Origin: Trochalopteron elliotii
Taxonomy: Eukaryota > Chordata > Aves > Passeriformes > Leiothrichidae
NCBI GenBank assembly: GCA_024734555.1
Contig: JANPWX010000651.1
Coordinates: 2,324,347 to 2,388,346 of the forward strand
Reading direction: 5' to 3'
Length of the DNA stretch: 64,000 nucleotides
Below, one piece after another: positions 24,376 to 36,669 of the stretch. Position 1 is the stretch's first letter; every line of letters starts with the position of its first letter. Below the pieces are notes generated by a model, which saw only the letters and a list, made by a program, of their open reading frames with translations, was not told the origin of the DNA and did not search any database. The translations under genes and the position numbers were made by a program.

Positions 24376-26697
24376 ATCGAGTGCTCAGCTCTCTCAGAAA
24401 GTCTTGGCTAAAGTGTGAGCAGTCTTGTGCTGGTTACATGTAAACAGCAAGATCAAGAAAGTAATTTTTGCTGTTTGGTTTTGGGGCTTTTCTTGTGTTT
24501 TTGTCATGTTGTCACCCCCCGTTTTGATGTTGAAGCCTTAGGGATAAGCTTTTCTTATTTTATTTCAGCTGAAATGAAATTCATTGTTTTTTATGTAATA
24601 GATCCTATTAGGCACATTGCAAAAACGCCTCCATGTGTTGCTCCCAAGAACCTGACAGACCTTTTCATGAATATACCTGGCCTGAAACAGCCCTAGTGCA
24701 GTGTGGGGAAGCTGCTGGAGCTGGGAAAGCAAAATACCCTGCAGGGACAGGATGGAGGTGCATGGAGGAGAACCGTAGGAAATACAAATATAGGGACCAT
24801 AAGTACTACTTACTTCCGAAAATAAAATAAAATCTCTTCCATATTTGTTCTAAGATTCGAAAAAAATGCATAGGGATTTTGGGTACTCACTCATTTTTGG
24901 GGTTCTTGGAGTGGGGTGCCTTTCAGAGATTGGCAAAAAATAGCTCTTTTAAAGCAATTAGGTTATTTTAAAATGTTTGAAGTTAGTAACCTAAAAATTG
25001 AGGTCTCCCAAATCCAAGTTCACTTGAGAAAATCCTACATTGCTAATTGACTCCATACATTTCTGATCATCATGGTGTATATCTTTTAGAAAATTATTTG
25101 GCTTGAATTGGAAAACTCTGAGCTGCCACGCTGACTCGCAGGTGTTTGCCAGTCAACCCATTTCCAAGGAACTTCAAGGCAAAGCTTAAAAATATGCTTA
25201 AAAAACCAAACCAAAAACCTGTGAAAACTTGCAACAGCTGAGCAAACTCCACTCCTCTGTGAATATCAGGTTAGGAGGTCTCGCCTGGGGTATAGGAAGT
25301 GCTGAAATTGTCACATCTTGTGAAATTATTTAACTAAAAAAGAGTCCAGGCTGAATTTGGCAAAGCTCAAGCTGTAACAAAGTTCCTCTGCAACATAATA
25401 ATCTAGAATTAAACCCCTTTTTTCTCATTAGAGGGAAAAATACTTTTTTCTCATATATTTGTGATGAGACCCTGCAGCACATGGAAAGGGCATTATAGTG
25501 TTGCCACCTGGTATCTCAAAGTGTTAACTTCAACACTGAATTGTTATTCTGAGGTAGAAACTTTGTAAAGTAACCCGATTTTAAGTACCGGGCAGCAAGC
25601 AAATTGCAGTGGTGGGAAATTGGCATGAGAGGTAAGAGATAAGCTCAAAAATCCATGCCTTTCTGCTGATCTGGCTTTCAGGGACTGGCATTTGTGAGAG
25701 CAGCTCATTGGATATGAGTGCTGTAGTTTGCTGGTCTGTAACAGAAACATGGTCCATGTGGAATAAGGTTGTAAATGACTGGCAGAACCTTCTGTCCATT
25801 TTTTTCCAGATACACAAAATATGCCCTTTAGGTCTTTTCCTCCTATTCTTCCCCTTGGCAGCACAAATCATGGATGGAGGTGCCAGTCTGAACACTAAAT
25901 TTCCTGTTGCATGTAGATTTATGGGTTATTTGTGCAAGTGAAAAACACGCTGATCTGTGGAGCAGTCACAGAGAGCTAAACAGTGAATTTGGGCATAAAT
26001 CCATTTTATCTTTCATAGGTGGGTGGCATCCTTTGTCACTTCTGTAGCTGGCTATGAAGTGCATCTAAACCAAATCCTCAAATTTCCTTGATCCTTGTGG
26101 GAAGATTCAATCTGAGATGTCCCAGAAGAGACATCTAAAAGAAAAACCTAGATTCACCAAAATGACTGTGTTTTATTATTAGATATAATTGCTAATCCAG
26201 AGACACTACACTCTGATTCACTTGCAGAAGTATAAAGAGAGGCCTGAGCCAGCCATGGCAAACTCTGCTTTCATCTGCAGAACTCACTGGCATCATGGTC
26301 TGGGGCATTCCCAGCCTGCAGCAGCCATCTCTGTCAGGGTGACCATGTGGTTTTATAAGGCAGTGCAGTGAAATACCTCAGGGAACTGATCCAACTGCAG
26401 AATAAAAAGAAAAATCCTGCTTTTGTGTGTCCTGTGTGTTTCTTGTTACAGTGGGTCAGTTCTCCAGCCAGGCTGATGTCACGGACCACTGCAGCAGCAC
26501 TCAGAGGGGTCACACATTGCAAGGCAGAGGCACTCAGAAAGGAATCCCCAAACCTGGAATGCCCACCAAATTTCTAGCATGAAACTGTAGCCTCAGCAAA
26601 GCAGGAGTGAAAATTTCTGTAAACAGTTTACAGAAAAAGAAAAACCCAACCAACAGGGAAAACTGTTTTGCTGAAGAAAGTACTGGGGAGGGGGAGG
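24376..26697. other. Non-coding sequence, nothing recognised
   Basis: No exon or RNA gene is seen. Short A/C-rich stretches (for example AAAAAACCAAACCAAAAACC near 25199) are low complexity. Confidence 0.5.
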
Positions 26698-26742
26698 AAA
26701 ATAAACCAAAAAAACCCTCCAAACAAACCCCAACCCAAATCC
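26698..26742. repeat. A/C-rich low-complexity tract
   Basis: AAATAAACCAAAAAAACCCT and following CAAACAAACCCCAACCC form an A/C-only run, the strand complement of the T/G tracts seen elsewhere in the window. Confidence 0.7.
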
Positions 26743-27229
26743 TTTTTCATAAGAAAGAGTTGAAGATCAGTCTTCTTCAGCCTGACTCAACAGTGTGGAG
26801 TGGGCTGTTGTGGGAAGATTTGCAAGGCAGGAGGGGGAGAGAATGATGAAAACAAGCAACACCAATGAGTGGCCAGAGAATACTGGGCACAGTAGTCAAA
26901 AGCCCTCCCTCATTTGGGCTTCAGCAGCAGGACGTGCTGTTTGTGACTATGGAGGAAAGAGAGCTCTCCCAAGTGTCTGACCCTGGCATCCCTGTGTGCA
27001 GCCCCTGTTCTCAGGGCCTTTTTCTGTTTGCACCTTCTAAGGAGGGGTTCCCAGGCATTGCTCAATCTATAACCTTCGTGTGCTTCCTGTGGAGCACACT
27101 CTTAAATTATTTTTTATCAAAAAGGCCCAGAAATTTGATAGGGGAGATGAGAAGTCGGGTACGATCAGGGTGGATAATAATGAAGAACTGTCACTTCCCT
27201 GACTGTAACTTTGTTGGCTCTCCTGCTTT
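26743..27229. other. Non-coding sequence, nothing recognised
   Basis: Frames of up to 122 codons occur at 26865-27233 but have no recognisable domain. Confidence 0.5.
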
Positions 27230-27440
27230 CTGAGATAAAAACATAGCAGCTGGTCTGGATTCAGTATTAAAAGGCCATTTTGGCTGCTTGATTATATATG
27301 AAATATAGATTTAAAGCTTAACTTATGTTACCAAAAGCAGATCAATTGCAGGGTAAAGCCTGACACATTTGTTATGATCACTAAAAAGCTTTTCTTGGCT
27401 TATTGGTGCCCATAGTGGCTTTAACAAGCTGTTTGGATCC
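27230..27440. promoter_or_regulatory. Candidate conserved non-coding element
   Basis: AT-rich unique block (CTTGATTATATATGAAATA, AGATCAATTGCAGGG, GTTATGATCACTAAAAAGC). It lacks repeat matches; a regulatory role is a weak inference from composition. Confidence 0.25.
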
Positions 27441-28099
27441 AGTTTAGTGAAACCTTACCTGTTCAGAATCTATTGATATATTTAGTAATAACAGCTCAGG
27501 ATGGGAATATTTTCCTCTCTCCTACCCTTCTTCACCTGAGTTCCAGGAACCTCTACAAAGAAGGAGTTAAAACATTGTTTTAGCAGGTAGAAAGGAAAAG
27601 AGAGGTATAAAAAATGCCAGAGCCAGTGTCCAAAAGGACTGTGATCTGGCCAAAGTATTTTATTTCTTGTGGAGATGACCTTACTCAGATCCTTGGTTAA
27701 ATGCTTTGCTGGATCTGTTGCTTTAGGCTTTGTTCCTGGAATGCTGAGTGTACCATAACAAGAGAAATGCTGCCCTAGCATCACTAAATGGTTGTGGTAC
27801 CCAAGCAAGCTCTCATAGAACAACCTGGAGCATCTCTGTGGGTGCTGAAGGAAGAAAATGCCTTTCAGAGGCTGTGGCTCTTTCCATGGTCACCTCCCTG
27901 GCAGCCTGACCAGTGCACAGCCAGAAGGTCAGTGCAGCACCAGGAGTTTGCCAGGAAGGGACGGCTGGAGTTATCCTGCCTTGGCTGACAGGCCTCTGGG
28001 GCTTGTTTGCTCACAAATGACACACACATGCAGGCACAAATAAAACCCTGGCAATCGCTGTCTGCAAGAGCCTCGCTGCTTCCAGGGGGAAGGAGTGCA
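27441..28099. other. Non-coding sequence, nothing recognised
   Basis: Frames of 60-113 codons on both strands, no recognisable domain, no repeat. Confidence 0.5.
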
Positions 28100-28400
28100 G
28101 AGTAATTTGATGCCTTCATTATCTTCACAACATGAACCAGTTTGTCAGCAAACTACTGTGCAGCCTGATTCCTGATTGCAGAGAAAACCAGGCTGGGAGA
28201 GAGGACTATTATTTGCAACCAGTTTAAGCATTGTTCTTTTCCAGAGGAATATAAATACACTGTGTAGAGCTGGCTCATTAGACACTTATCCGTTTGTATT
28301 TATGGTTTAATTAAATAACTGCTTGGGAGGACGATGGTTTCTAATTGCAGCCACAATACAGTTTTGTCCTCTTTATGGCAGTCTCTTTCTGAGAAAGGTA
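28100..28400. promoter_or_regulatory. Candidate conserved non-coding element
   Basis: Unique block containing TATTTATGGTTTAATTAAAT near 28298, GGTTTCTAATTGCAGCC near 28335, CATTAGACACTTATCCG near 28276 and CpGs retained in TTATCCGTTTG and GGACGATGG. The element reads like a typical developmental CNE; alignment to other amniotes would decide. Confidence 0.4.
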
Positions 28401-29585
28401 TCATAGGCACGAGCACATTCAATCTGCCAGCTCCCATTCCTTGATAGAAAGAAGAAAGTAAAATACTTCAAGCCCCAATGTATGGGTGGGGGAACTGATG
28501 GATAAAGAGTTTCAGTGGCCAGCCTCAGGTTATGCTATTTACTGACTTCTTGTAAGAAAGCATAGAGTTTTTTGCTGAAAAGCAGGGCTAGGAAGTGAGC
28601 TGCTGATTGTTCTTTGCTTCTAAAGAGATGATCCCCCACACAATATTGCAAGCACCACTTTTGCCTGCCTTCTTTTGTTATAAATTCCAAGCTTAGCCCA
28701 TCTTTCCAATCACCCTGAATCCGGTTTTGTCCTGCAGATTTGCTTGTGGTGGCTCCATTTTTAACCTGAAGTAGCAAGAATGCAACATACTGGGTATGAT
28801 TCATCTGAATGAGCCCCTGCACAGAGTCCTGTGCTACTTCACCATCCCAGGAGCTGGATTCCATGCAGGATGTGGCAGGAACTACCTGCTAGGTTGGGTG
28901 TGCAGAGATGTGAGGTGAGTTACAGACCAGCAGAAAAGCTGCAGACAAGTTAGGTGATCTGCCTGTCTCTGAAATGGCCCCTACTCTGGTGTTGCTTCTG
29001 TTTTGGTATTGTCTTCTGGTACCAAATCCAGTGGGTTTCTTGCCACACCATATTTCCTGTAAAAACTATTCTACAGAAGATTGGCTTTGAGATTTTGCTG
29101 AGGGAGAGTCTGTGTCATGGCTCTGGAGTGGAGGCCAGGTGAATATAAAGGTAAGCTTTCTGTGTCTGCCCATCCCCTCACTTCTTCCATCAACTCACAT
29201 CTCTGGTCTCAGTCAGGGACAGAGGACAGCAGGGCTATGAGATCTCCTGATCAGGCATGCAACTTTCAGCAGTGCTTTGAATTTGAGTGTAAATTTTCTC
29301 TCTGAAAAGTCAGGGGAAATCTAAAGGAGCTGCCTGTTGCTTAGAGAATGGAGGGGAAGAGTGCTTTGACATTATATTTTCTTATTCCTAATCCCTGAGG
29401 TAGCTGATGTTTTCATTTAATATTTTTTACTCCCTTCAATGTTTAAAGTGCTCCCTTAATTTGCTTAAGCTTTTTTTTTTTTCTCTTTAACTCAGTTAAA
29501 TCAGATTCCCCTGTACCCTGAAATATAAAATACATGTAGGTTTTCTCTAAAGCATAGTTTATGCTAATAATTCCCTCTCTGCATT
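28401..29585. other. Non-coding sequence, nothing recognised
   Basis: A possible very weak antisense MIR trace lies near 28485-28535, too poor to call. No genes are seen. Confidence 0.5.
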
Positions 29586-29755
29586 CCTGTGCTAGAGTCA
29601 AGCATTGCATATCTGATTGGGCTCTTAATGACTTTTGGGAATCATTTAAGTATCTGGCTGATGAGCCCAGTTAATAATCAAAGCCGCAGCTCCTTGAAGC
29701 AGGAGTGACTCATGGAAGAAGAAAGCTTCTGGTTATTTCTAAGCCTCTCTCCTGC
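29586..29755. promoter_or_regulatory. Candidate conserved non-coding element
   Basis: Unique sequence with GGGCTCTTAATGACTTTTGG, CCAGTTAATAATCAAAGCCG and an AP-1-like GAGTGACTCATGG near 29703. Composition and motifs suggest an enhancer; low confidence. Confidence 0.3.
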
Positions 29756-30624
29756 CCCTTCACTGCTGTGCAGGCTCTGAAGGGCACGGCCTTATCAGAT
29801 GTTCCCAGGCAATGTGCATCCTTTCTGTCTTGCTCCAGTCACACGTTCAGGTGTGCAAAGTGCCAGCTTGGTTTCTGAACATCTGTTGCCTGTGCACCCA
29901 TTGCAGGGAGATCGCTGGAGCTTGCAGATTAAACACTTCAGGGGCAAATTTAGTTTTTGAATTGCAGATTTTTTTGGGGGGACAGGGGGGAGGAACCTGT
30001 AGATATTGCAGTGGGGATAGTTCTTGGGAGACAACTGGCTTTACTCCTGTGTGCTTAAGTGTGCCCTGATGCTGCTGGTGCTACGTGTGGATGAATCAGA
30101 AAGCAGTGGACACTGGGATTTGCCTTAGGGATTGCTTGTCTAATTCAGTGTCCTTTCCCAAATGAGTGCTACCATATTCCAATGTTTGTTTTCATTCTTA
30201 AGGTATTTTCTGACCATCTCACCTAATAGCTCCTGAACTTGCATTTAATTTCTAGAATGAGCTCTTTTTTTATATATTTTTTGTTCTAGAGTGCCATGAA
30301 TCATTGTCATATGTTGTTACTGCTGTCTGTGCTGCAGACAGACAAAAAGTCTGCTCTGGTACTGAAAAAAAACCCCCAACAATTGCTGTGTTTCCCCTCC
30401 TCTTGCACCCCAGATTACTCTCCTGAGCACTAGCAAGATATTAGGACTACCTCTGGCACCTCAGTGTTCCCTTTTGTGTCCTGAATGGCAGTGCTCACTG
30501 AGATGGCTGCTTCTCTGATTTATGAATTGAGATATGTTCCACCAGAGAGAATGAGTGCCCGGGGGAGGAGAGAAGGGCTTTGATCTCATGGTGCTTTTGA
30601 AATATGACTGTAAAATCAGAATTA
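29756..30624. other. Non-coding sequence, nothing recognised
   Basis: No exon, RNA gene or named repeat is seen. Frames of 63-85 codons are without recognisable domains. Confidence 0.5.
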
Positions 30625-30715
30625 GATGGCAATCTCTCTGGGGCAGGGACATCTCTGTTTGCCCTGCACAGTGCCTGGCATGCTTGGTGCCATGTTATCA
30701 ACAACAGGGGTTGAG
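30625..30715 (+). mobile_element. MIR/L2-type 3' tail relic (sense)
   Basis: GATGGCAATCTCTCTGGGGC, then AGGGACATCTCTGTTTGCC, then GCACAGTGCCTGGCATG follow the widespread sauropsid MIR/L2-type tail (a CTCTCTGGGGCAGGGAC-like block followed by a CAGTGCCTGGCA-like block). The same tail in the opposite orientation opens the element at 32.81 kb. The edges are approximate and the exact family name is uncertain. Confidence 0.6.
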
Positions 30716-32439
30716 TAATGGGTGATACTCTCAAATCGTGTCTGTTGACCCTGAAGAGCTGAGGAGCTGTTTTCTCCTCTTGCAATTGTTAATAATGCTT
30801 TTTGCTTCCTGCTCCATAGTAACTAGACCTTGCTGAGCCCTCTGGCCATAGATGTGGTGGGATGGAGCCACTGCTGAGACATTGCCTGGTGTTTGTGCTG
30901 TGGCAGGAGCTGTGCCCTCTCCTGGGCACAGTCTCATGTCCTGCTGTACAAACCATGTTTCTTCTGTGGTATTCACTCTCCACAGTTGGCCTTAAGCACC
31001 TACTATGGTTTCAGGAAGTCTTAATGTAGTGAAAGTAGCAAGGAAAAACACAGAGATATTTGTAGTTGCTGGGACCAGTCACAGATTTTTCCCTTTGCCA
31101 ATGTGAGTGCAGACATGCCATCTCATTCTTTCTCTTGACTAGAAGTTTAGAGAAGATGTACAAAGACTGTGAGGAATTTAATCACTGGGCTGAGTTGTTC
31201 TAAATCCACAAAATGATCCTTTGAAATTTCTTTTTCTTGACTGTCTCTTTCTTTTTTTTTTCTTCAAACCTACTTTTCTCTCACGTCCATATGTGAAATA
31301 TCAATTTTTGATCAACCTAAATCAAAGTTTTTCAGTGGGAGAGGTACATCTGAAGATGTCCTCTCTGCTTCCAGAACTGCTGTTTCCTTAACTCTGAAAG
31401 CAACACCCCACTTAATGGGTTCATCAAGTTTTTGCTGTGACTGCTATTAAAGAGCCTGACTCAATTCACAGTCGTTGCATTTGAATGGAAAACTTGTCTT
31501 ATCATTATAGGGCAAGAGGAAGGAAGGGATACTCAAGGTGTGATTGCCATGATTCCTAAATGAGTCATGGATTTTGATGTGAAAAGAGCTGACCTTGTCC
31601 TCCTCGACTGCATATGTGGCTTTGTTTTTAAGGTGAAAGATGGGATTGCTGTCTATTCTGCACCTGGTGGTTCAGATTTGAGGATAGTAGTTTCCACAGC
31701 CTTTACAGTTAGAGCTGGAGATTTGGGATAGAGGGCTGCACCTCTCCAGGGTGCCCTACTGCACTGGGGAGTCTGTTCACCCAACAGCAACTATTTCTGA
31801 AGAGGGGGAGCAGGGTGGGTGCTCAGATTATTTGAACTGAGTTGGCTCTGAAATACAGTCCATGTGGAAACTCTTTCAAAGAGGACTGTTCCTATGCTTT
31901 GTCATGATGGTCACGCTTTCCTAAGAGTAAGGAAGATTTATGGGACTTTGGAGAGAGGCAGAAAAAAAAAAGCACCTTTTTAAGACCCACCAAGCTATGG
32001 CCTAAAGCTCAGGTGATGTCTTCAGCTCAGTTGCCTATGGTGCTCTGCTCTAAAATGGAACATCTCATGTGGGCTACTGACCTGTGTCCTAAAACTCTCA
32101 TCTAATTGTCTTCTTCAGCTGGAAAGATTCATTAGAGGAGATGGAAATTTCTTGCCACTGCAGCCAGGAATGTAAAGGCAGAGGGATGGATGAAAGGGAG
32201 TGGGGAGAGCTCACAAGGAGACTTTGCTGGCAGATGTCTGCAGTGGATCTTACAGCCCTGTTTAGCACATCTGTCTCTCCAAAGGAGCTGATGGCACATG
32301 TGAAATGCAGTGAGTCCTTGGGCTATTGTGTAACTTGGGGGATACCTGCAGCCATTGTTCATAATTAATCATTTAAGCAACAGTAAAATCAAGTGACTTT
32401 ACTGACAGTATCCAAACTGCTGACCTCAATGCATTTTAA
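30716..32439. other. Non-coding sequence, nothing recognised
   Basis: No gene is recognised. Short antisense and sense frames of 64-81 codons have no recognisable domains. Confidence 0.5.
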
Positions 32440-32680
32440 AAGTTCGTTGGATACTGAACCTCGAATGACCCATGGATGGATCTGGAATAATAATTTTCAT
32501 AATCCTCAAGTCATTATCTTAAGAGGGAACGTATTGTTCTCCTAATTAAGTCTGTCCACACGCTGTGCAGCTTCCCATGCAAATGCACTGTGCATAAACT
32601 AATTAAAAGAAATATACAGCCACAAGGACTTAAATGGTCTTTTATGCAATCTCTTTAAATTATAGTCTCCCTCCTCCCCC
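32440..32680. promoter_or_regulatory. Candidate conserved non-coding element
   Basis: AT-rich unique block with CTCCTAATTAAGTC near 32539, an octamer-like CCATGCAAATGCAC near 32576, AAACTAATTAAAAG near 32596 and TTTTATGCAATC near 32640, plus CpGs in GGAACGTATTG and CACACGCTG. An octamer site beside TAATTA cores is typical of POU/homeodomain enhancers. Inference only. Confidence 0.4.
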
Positions 32681-32807
32681 CTCACACACACAAACTAACA
32701 AGGGATTTGACATCATATACAGCAGGGAAAACCACTGAGCAGTTTTGGATCCCAATCTGGAATCCCCCAGAATTTATTAGAAAGCTTTTGTTTTATGACA
32801 TTTTTGT

Positions 32808-33050
32808 GAGGGCCCTGGATGTGTAGAACACCCTAATTGAGAGTTATGATTGTTTAATAGGAGACAGTCCCTGCCCTGAAGAGCTTATAGTCTAAACAGA
32901 CAAGACAGCCAAAAGCTGAACAAGTCTTGTTTTGCAGTTGAATGGCTCAGCCATTGAAAAGTTGAATGACTTTTGCAAGGTCATATATACAGAGATGGGA
33001 ACTGGAGGCAGATCTACCCCAGCACTATAAGTACCTGAGTCTTCTACCTT
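32808..33050 (-). mobile_element. MIR-type SINE relic (antisense), nearly complete
   Basis: From left to right: GGGCCCTGGATGTGTAGAAC, AGACAGTCCCTGCCCTGAAG, AGCTTATAGTCTAAACAGAC, then TTGCAAGGTCATATATACAG and CAGATCTACCCCAGCAC with GTACCTGAGTCTTC. This is the reverse-complement order of the tail, CORE and tRNA-related head of an amniote MIR-like SINE as found in birds and turtles. It is well ordered over about 240 bp, though diverged. The family name is from memory of the consensus. Confidence 0.7.
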
Positions 33051-34991
33051 TAATAATAGACTCAAAAGACATAATATATAGAAGTCTATTTTGTGCAACA
33101 GCACCAAAGGGCAATTTCACACTGATTCTCACTGGTATTTTGGGTGCTGGGAAATGACTGTGAGACTGCTTGGCTGTTTTCAGCAGCTCTTTCATGTTCT
33201 CTGGTGTGGTGGAGGTTGTGCCCCTGGAAAGCAGTATGTTGGAGGCATGTGACCATCATGAAACATTTTCTGCCAGGTCTCCCCACTTACACCTCATCAA
33301 CACTGTGCAGATACAGCAGAAGCCCCCTGGCCACCAGTGTTCATGCTGTCTGTATTCTTTGCATTGGATCATAAGTTTGATGAATCCTGGACTGGCCTCT
33401 GTTTGTGTTTGGTTGTGAACATGAATGAAGCAAGATGAAGGAGATCATCAGGGTTATTTTTGCTGTCATTTCCCTTGGGACTGTTGCTGACATTGCCTTT
33501 GACTTCTGCTTTGCAGAAGAGGAGTGGAAGCTCTGGGTATAGGATGTCCCACTGGCTCTTTTGCCTCTTCTTCCATATACTAACATGAATCTGGTGTTTG
33601 TGTGTTTGCCAGACAGCCAGCAAAGGAATACTTTCTGAGTGGTCTGACCTGAGCAGAGTACCCAAACAAAGAAGCTGTATTTGCACTGAGGTGAACCAGG
33701 ACAATGCAGCCATGCCCATCCATGGGAGAGGATGCAAGCAATTGTTGTGCAGCTCAGCTGCTCTGAACCAGGTGGAATGATATCAGCTGCTAGATGAAGA
33801 TGGGCTATGTAGCTCACAGCATCACAGAAGCCTTAAGTTCTGCCAAATAGACATTAGTTGGTGTCTGCAGCTTCTGAACAATTATTGAGGCAGTGGAGCT
33901 GCAAGTTTCAGGAACAACCCATTAGTGTATGAATGCCATCCACAGTGGGACTGGCTCAGGGGGAAGTGGCAGTCATGCCCTCAACAGCCTAGGCATGGGC
34001 AGATAGGCATTTGCACATAAATTTTGAGAGAGAACAGGGATTTGCTTGCTCTCTTTTGTAGATGGGTGTTTATGAGTGTGAAGTGGAAGATGAAATTTCC
34101 TTAGGCTGGTCTCAATTACTGTCTCATTCTTTGCATGTGACAGGTTTCCTGACAGCATCCCTCCCAGTGCAGCAGCCATTGAAAACAGCAACTGGAAAAG
34201 GAGGGTGAGGAAGAGCCTGGCCTTGCAGCTGGGAGGCCCCTCAGCACAGGATCAGAACGGCAGTGAACAAGCAGTTCTCCTCTTATCTGATGTAGCCTGG
34301 AGAGCAGACAGATAGGACTGCAGCAATCAGTATGATGGGAATGCAGTGGGTGAACTCTATCAAGAGAAAAGAAACCCTCCCCTCTATGGATGAGCCTTCA
34401 TCTCTCTGTTTCCCCCCTCTCCACTCCTCATGCTGGTAAGAGGGAGGATCTTCTCTGCATCCAGCCATGAGATGAAAGAGTGCCCCACATTTGACATGAG
34501 TTGGCTGAACCCTACAAAGTGATCTTCATAAAATCCTGATTCCAAAGCATCAAAGCATTTTCCTGACGGGTAAAAACCCTAAAAATTCCTGGAAGAACTG
34601 CCAAAGGGCAATGGGGCTGATTCTGTCAACTGCCTTTGGTTAGAGCAGGGTTTGGTTATTTATGGGGGCCGGGGGAGTCAAGAATTCTCCAGATGGGCGG
34701 CTAAACCAAATAAAACAATGATAAAAATCAATGAAGTTATGTACAGGGAAAAGAATGCCTGTGCATGAAGCACACACTTCTCTGTGCTGAAACATCACTC
34801 AGCATGATGCTGCTCTGGGCACTCCACTGCCTGCTGTCTCATCCCCCTGTGTCTGCCCAAATGTGTCCTTTGCTGGGGGAATGCTGGCTTGATTCAATGG
34901 TTCCTTCCTAATGAAACTTCACACTGACTGAGGTGCAAATCCTACTAGAAACATGTCCAGGTGAGTAATTACCCAAATGCAACAAGAAATC
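33051..34991. other. Non-coding sequence, nothing recognised
   Basis: The longest antisense frame here is 158 codons (33341-33817), overlapped by a 122-codon frame in another phase; neither has a recognisable domain. No repeat is recognised. Confidence 0.5.
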
Positions 34992-35009
34992 ATCCCACTG
35001 CAGTGGGAT
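34992..35009. repeat. Perfect 18-bp palindrome
   Basis: ATCCCACTGCAGTGGGAT reads the same on both strands, with no spacer. Roughly one palindrome this long might be expected by chance in a few such windows, so it is notable but not compelling. Confidence 0.9.
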
Positions 35010-35917
35010 TATGGCAGGCCTGGTCTGTCAGCCCTTGCAAGAAGCCAGCAATGGATTAGGAGTGTGACTTTCATCTCTCTGGAAAGATGGCAGTGTTCTG
35101 ATGTACAGGTCATGCTGGGCCTCCAAGAAGCAGGTGTGTGTCTTGTCAAACTGTGCCTCAGAGCTGACACATGAGGGATGGAGGTTGGGACACACGGTTG
35201 TGCAGAAGCCCTTGGATGAGAAGCAAGGTGAAGATTTCCTGTCAGAAAAGGCTGAAGAAATTTGCTGTTGCAATGTGATGGTGTAAAGGAGCTGAGTGAG
35301 CAGGAGGACAATCTTCAAAATCATCTGGGTACTTAAGGCCTCCTGAAGCATTAATTCTGACTCCCTTTGGGGTGTGTGTCACTGCAAAGCTGTAAGTCGG
35401 AGTGAAAAACTGTCCCTTCTCCAATGAATTGAAGTCTAAGAATACAAGGGAAGAGAAAACATGAGAAGGCAGGATGTATGGGACTGGGGCTGGTTGTTAG
35501 ATCTTTCATGAATCCAAGATTAGAGAAAGAGGATTCAGTAATTCCTACAAGAAGGAAGATTGCTTGCAATCTACTTTGCAAGGAAGCATGCTGAGCATCT
35601 TAGAAAGTGGGAAGATGACTAGGAGTCGGGACTGAGTGGAGTGTTGACATATCTGATGAGAGAGGAAATTTGGTGGAGAGGGTTGGACTTGTTGACTGCA
35701 AACTGCTTTTGCATGGTTTTGTTATGGTAGTGAAATTTTGGATTTTTGCATGGGTTGTTACACAGGCGTACCATTAGCCAGTCCAGTATTCTCACCTTCT
35801 TAGTGCTGGTTTTTATTTTTGGAGGTATGTTTTAGTGGAAAACCTCCAGTACTCTCATGGAAATTTGTCACTTGAGTAATTCCTTTTTTTCCACTGAGTC
35901 GTTTTGGACTTCATGAA
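35010..35917. other. Non-coding sequence, nothing recognised
   Basis: Frames of 60-107 codons lie on both strands without recognisable domain. A faint CR1-like string (GAGAGGGTTGGACTTG near 35676) is too short to call. Confidence 0.5.
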
Positions 35918-36060
35918 ATCATAGAATGGTTTGGGTTGAAAGGGAGTTTAAAGGTCATTTACTCCCAAGCCCCTGTCATGGGCAGGGACATCTTGCACTA
36001 GACTGGGTTGCTCAGAGCCCCACCCAACCTGGCCTTGAACACTTTCAGTCTGGTAATTGC
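35918..36060 (-). mobile_element. CR1 LINE 3' end (antisense), best preserved copy
   Basis: AATCATAGAATGGTTTGGGT, then CCCTGTCATGGGCAGGGAC, then CACCCAACCTGGCCTTGAAC are near-exact to the reverse complement of the 3' end of avian CR1. This is the least diverged repeat in the window and the clearest bird signature. It is 5'-truncated at about 36060 and ends in the CR1-specific terminal ATTCTATGAT motif on the minus strand. Non-coding relic of a retrotransposon. Confidence 0.92.
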
Positions 36061-36669
36061 ACTCCTTGGTCTCACCTGTTCACCATTACTTGTTTATGCT
36101 GTTGAAAAGGTGGTGTGGATCAGCCTACTGAGGTTGCTGTTCATCACAATGTTGTGAACGCCAACTCAGTAGGTGAGTGTAATTAATTTTTTTCCATCTT
36201 ATCCATCATTCAGACCCTTACTGAGTTCTTTGTTTAGATCAAGTTCTACACCTGTATGAGTGGTCCCATGACTGGGTTGCCTTTGGCCATTCTGCTGTCT
36301 CAAGGGAGCCCAGCCCTTGCCACAGTCATTGCCAACTGAGACACTTGTTCCTCTCTGCTCCTTACCCACAGATGAAGCCTGCTTGCAGCACTTCAACAGG
36401 AGAGACACAGGACAAAGTGAATGATTTGTTTGCTAGTCAGATGGCAGGACCCTTGTTTCTTCTTAAGGGTCTGTGAGATAAGAGATGCCATTGATGTAAT
36501 GAAGTGTTCTTATCATAGGTCTTAGTCTGAAACAACACCACTCATCCACACTTTCTCTCCAGCTTGTTGATGAAAATGAAGAATTTTCTTCTGCTGTTTC
36601 CAGTCTCTGGAATGCCCCTAGACAAAAGAATTTTTCAGACACTTCTTTTCATTTTGTGAATCAAACTCC
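36061..36669. other. Non-coding sequence, nothing recognised
   Basis: No gene or named repeat is seen. One 69-codon antisense frame lacks a recognisable domain. AGTAGGTGAGTGTAATTAAT near 36168 is only a donor-like string. Confidence 0.5.

Noticed and set aside
33341..33817. Antisense 158-codon open frame
   Set aside because: No recognisable domain, another long frame overlaps it in a different phase, and no splice or promoter context supports it.
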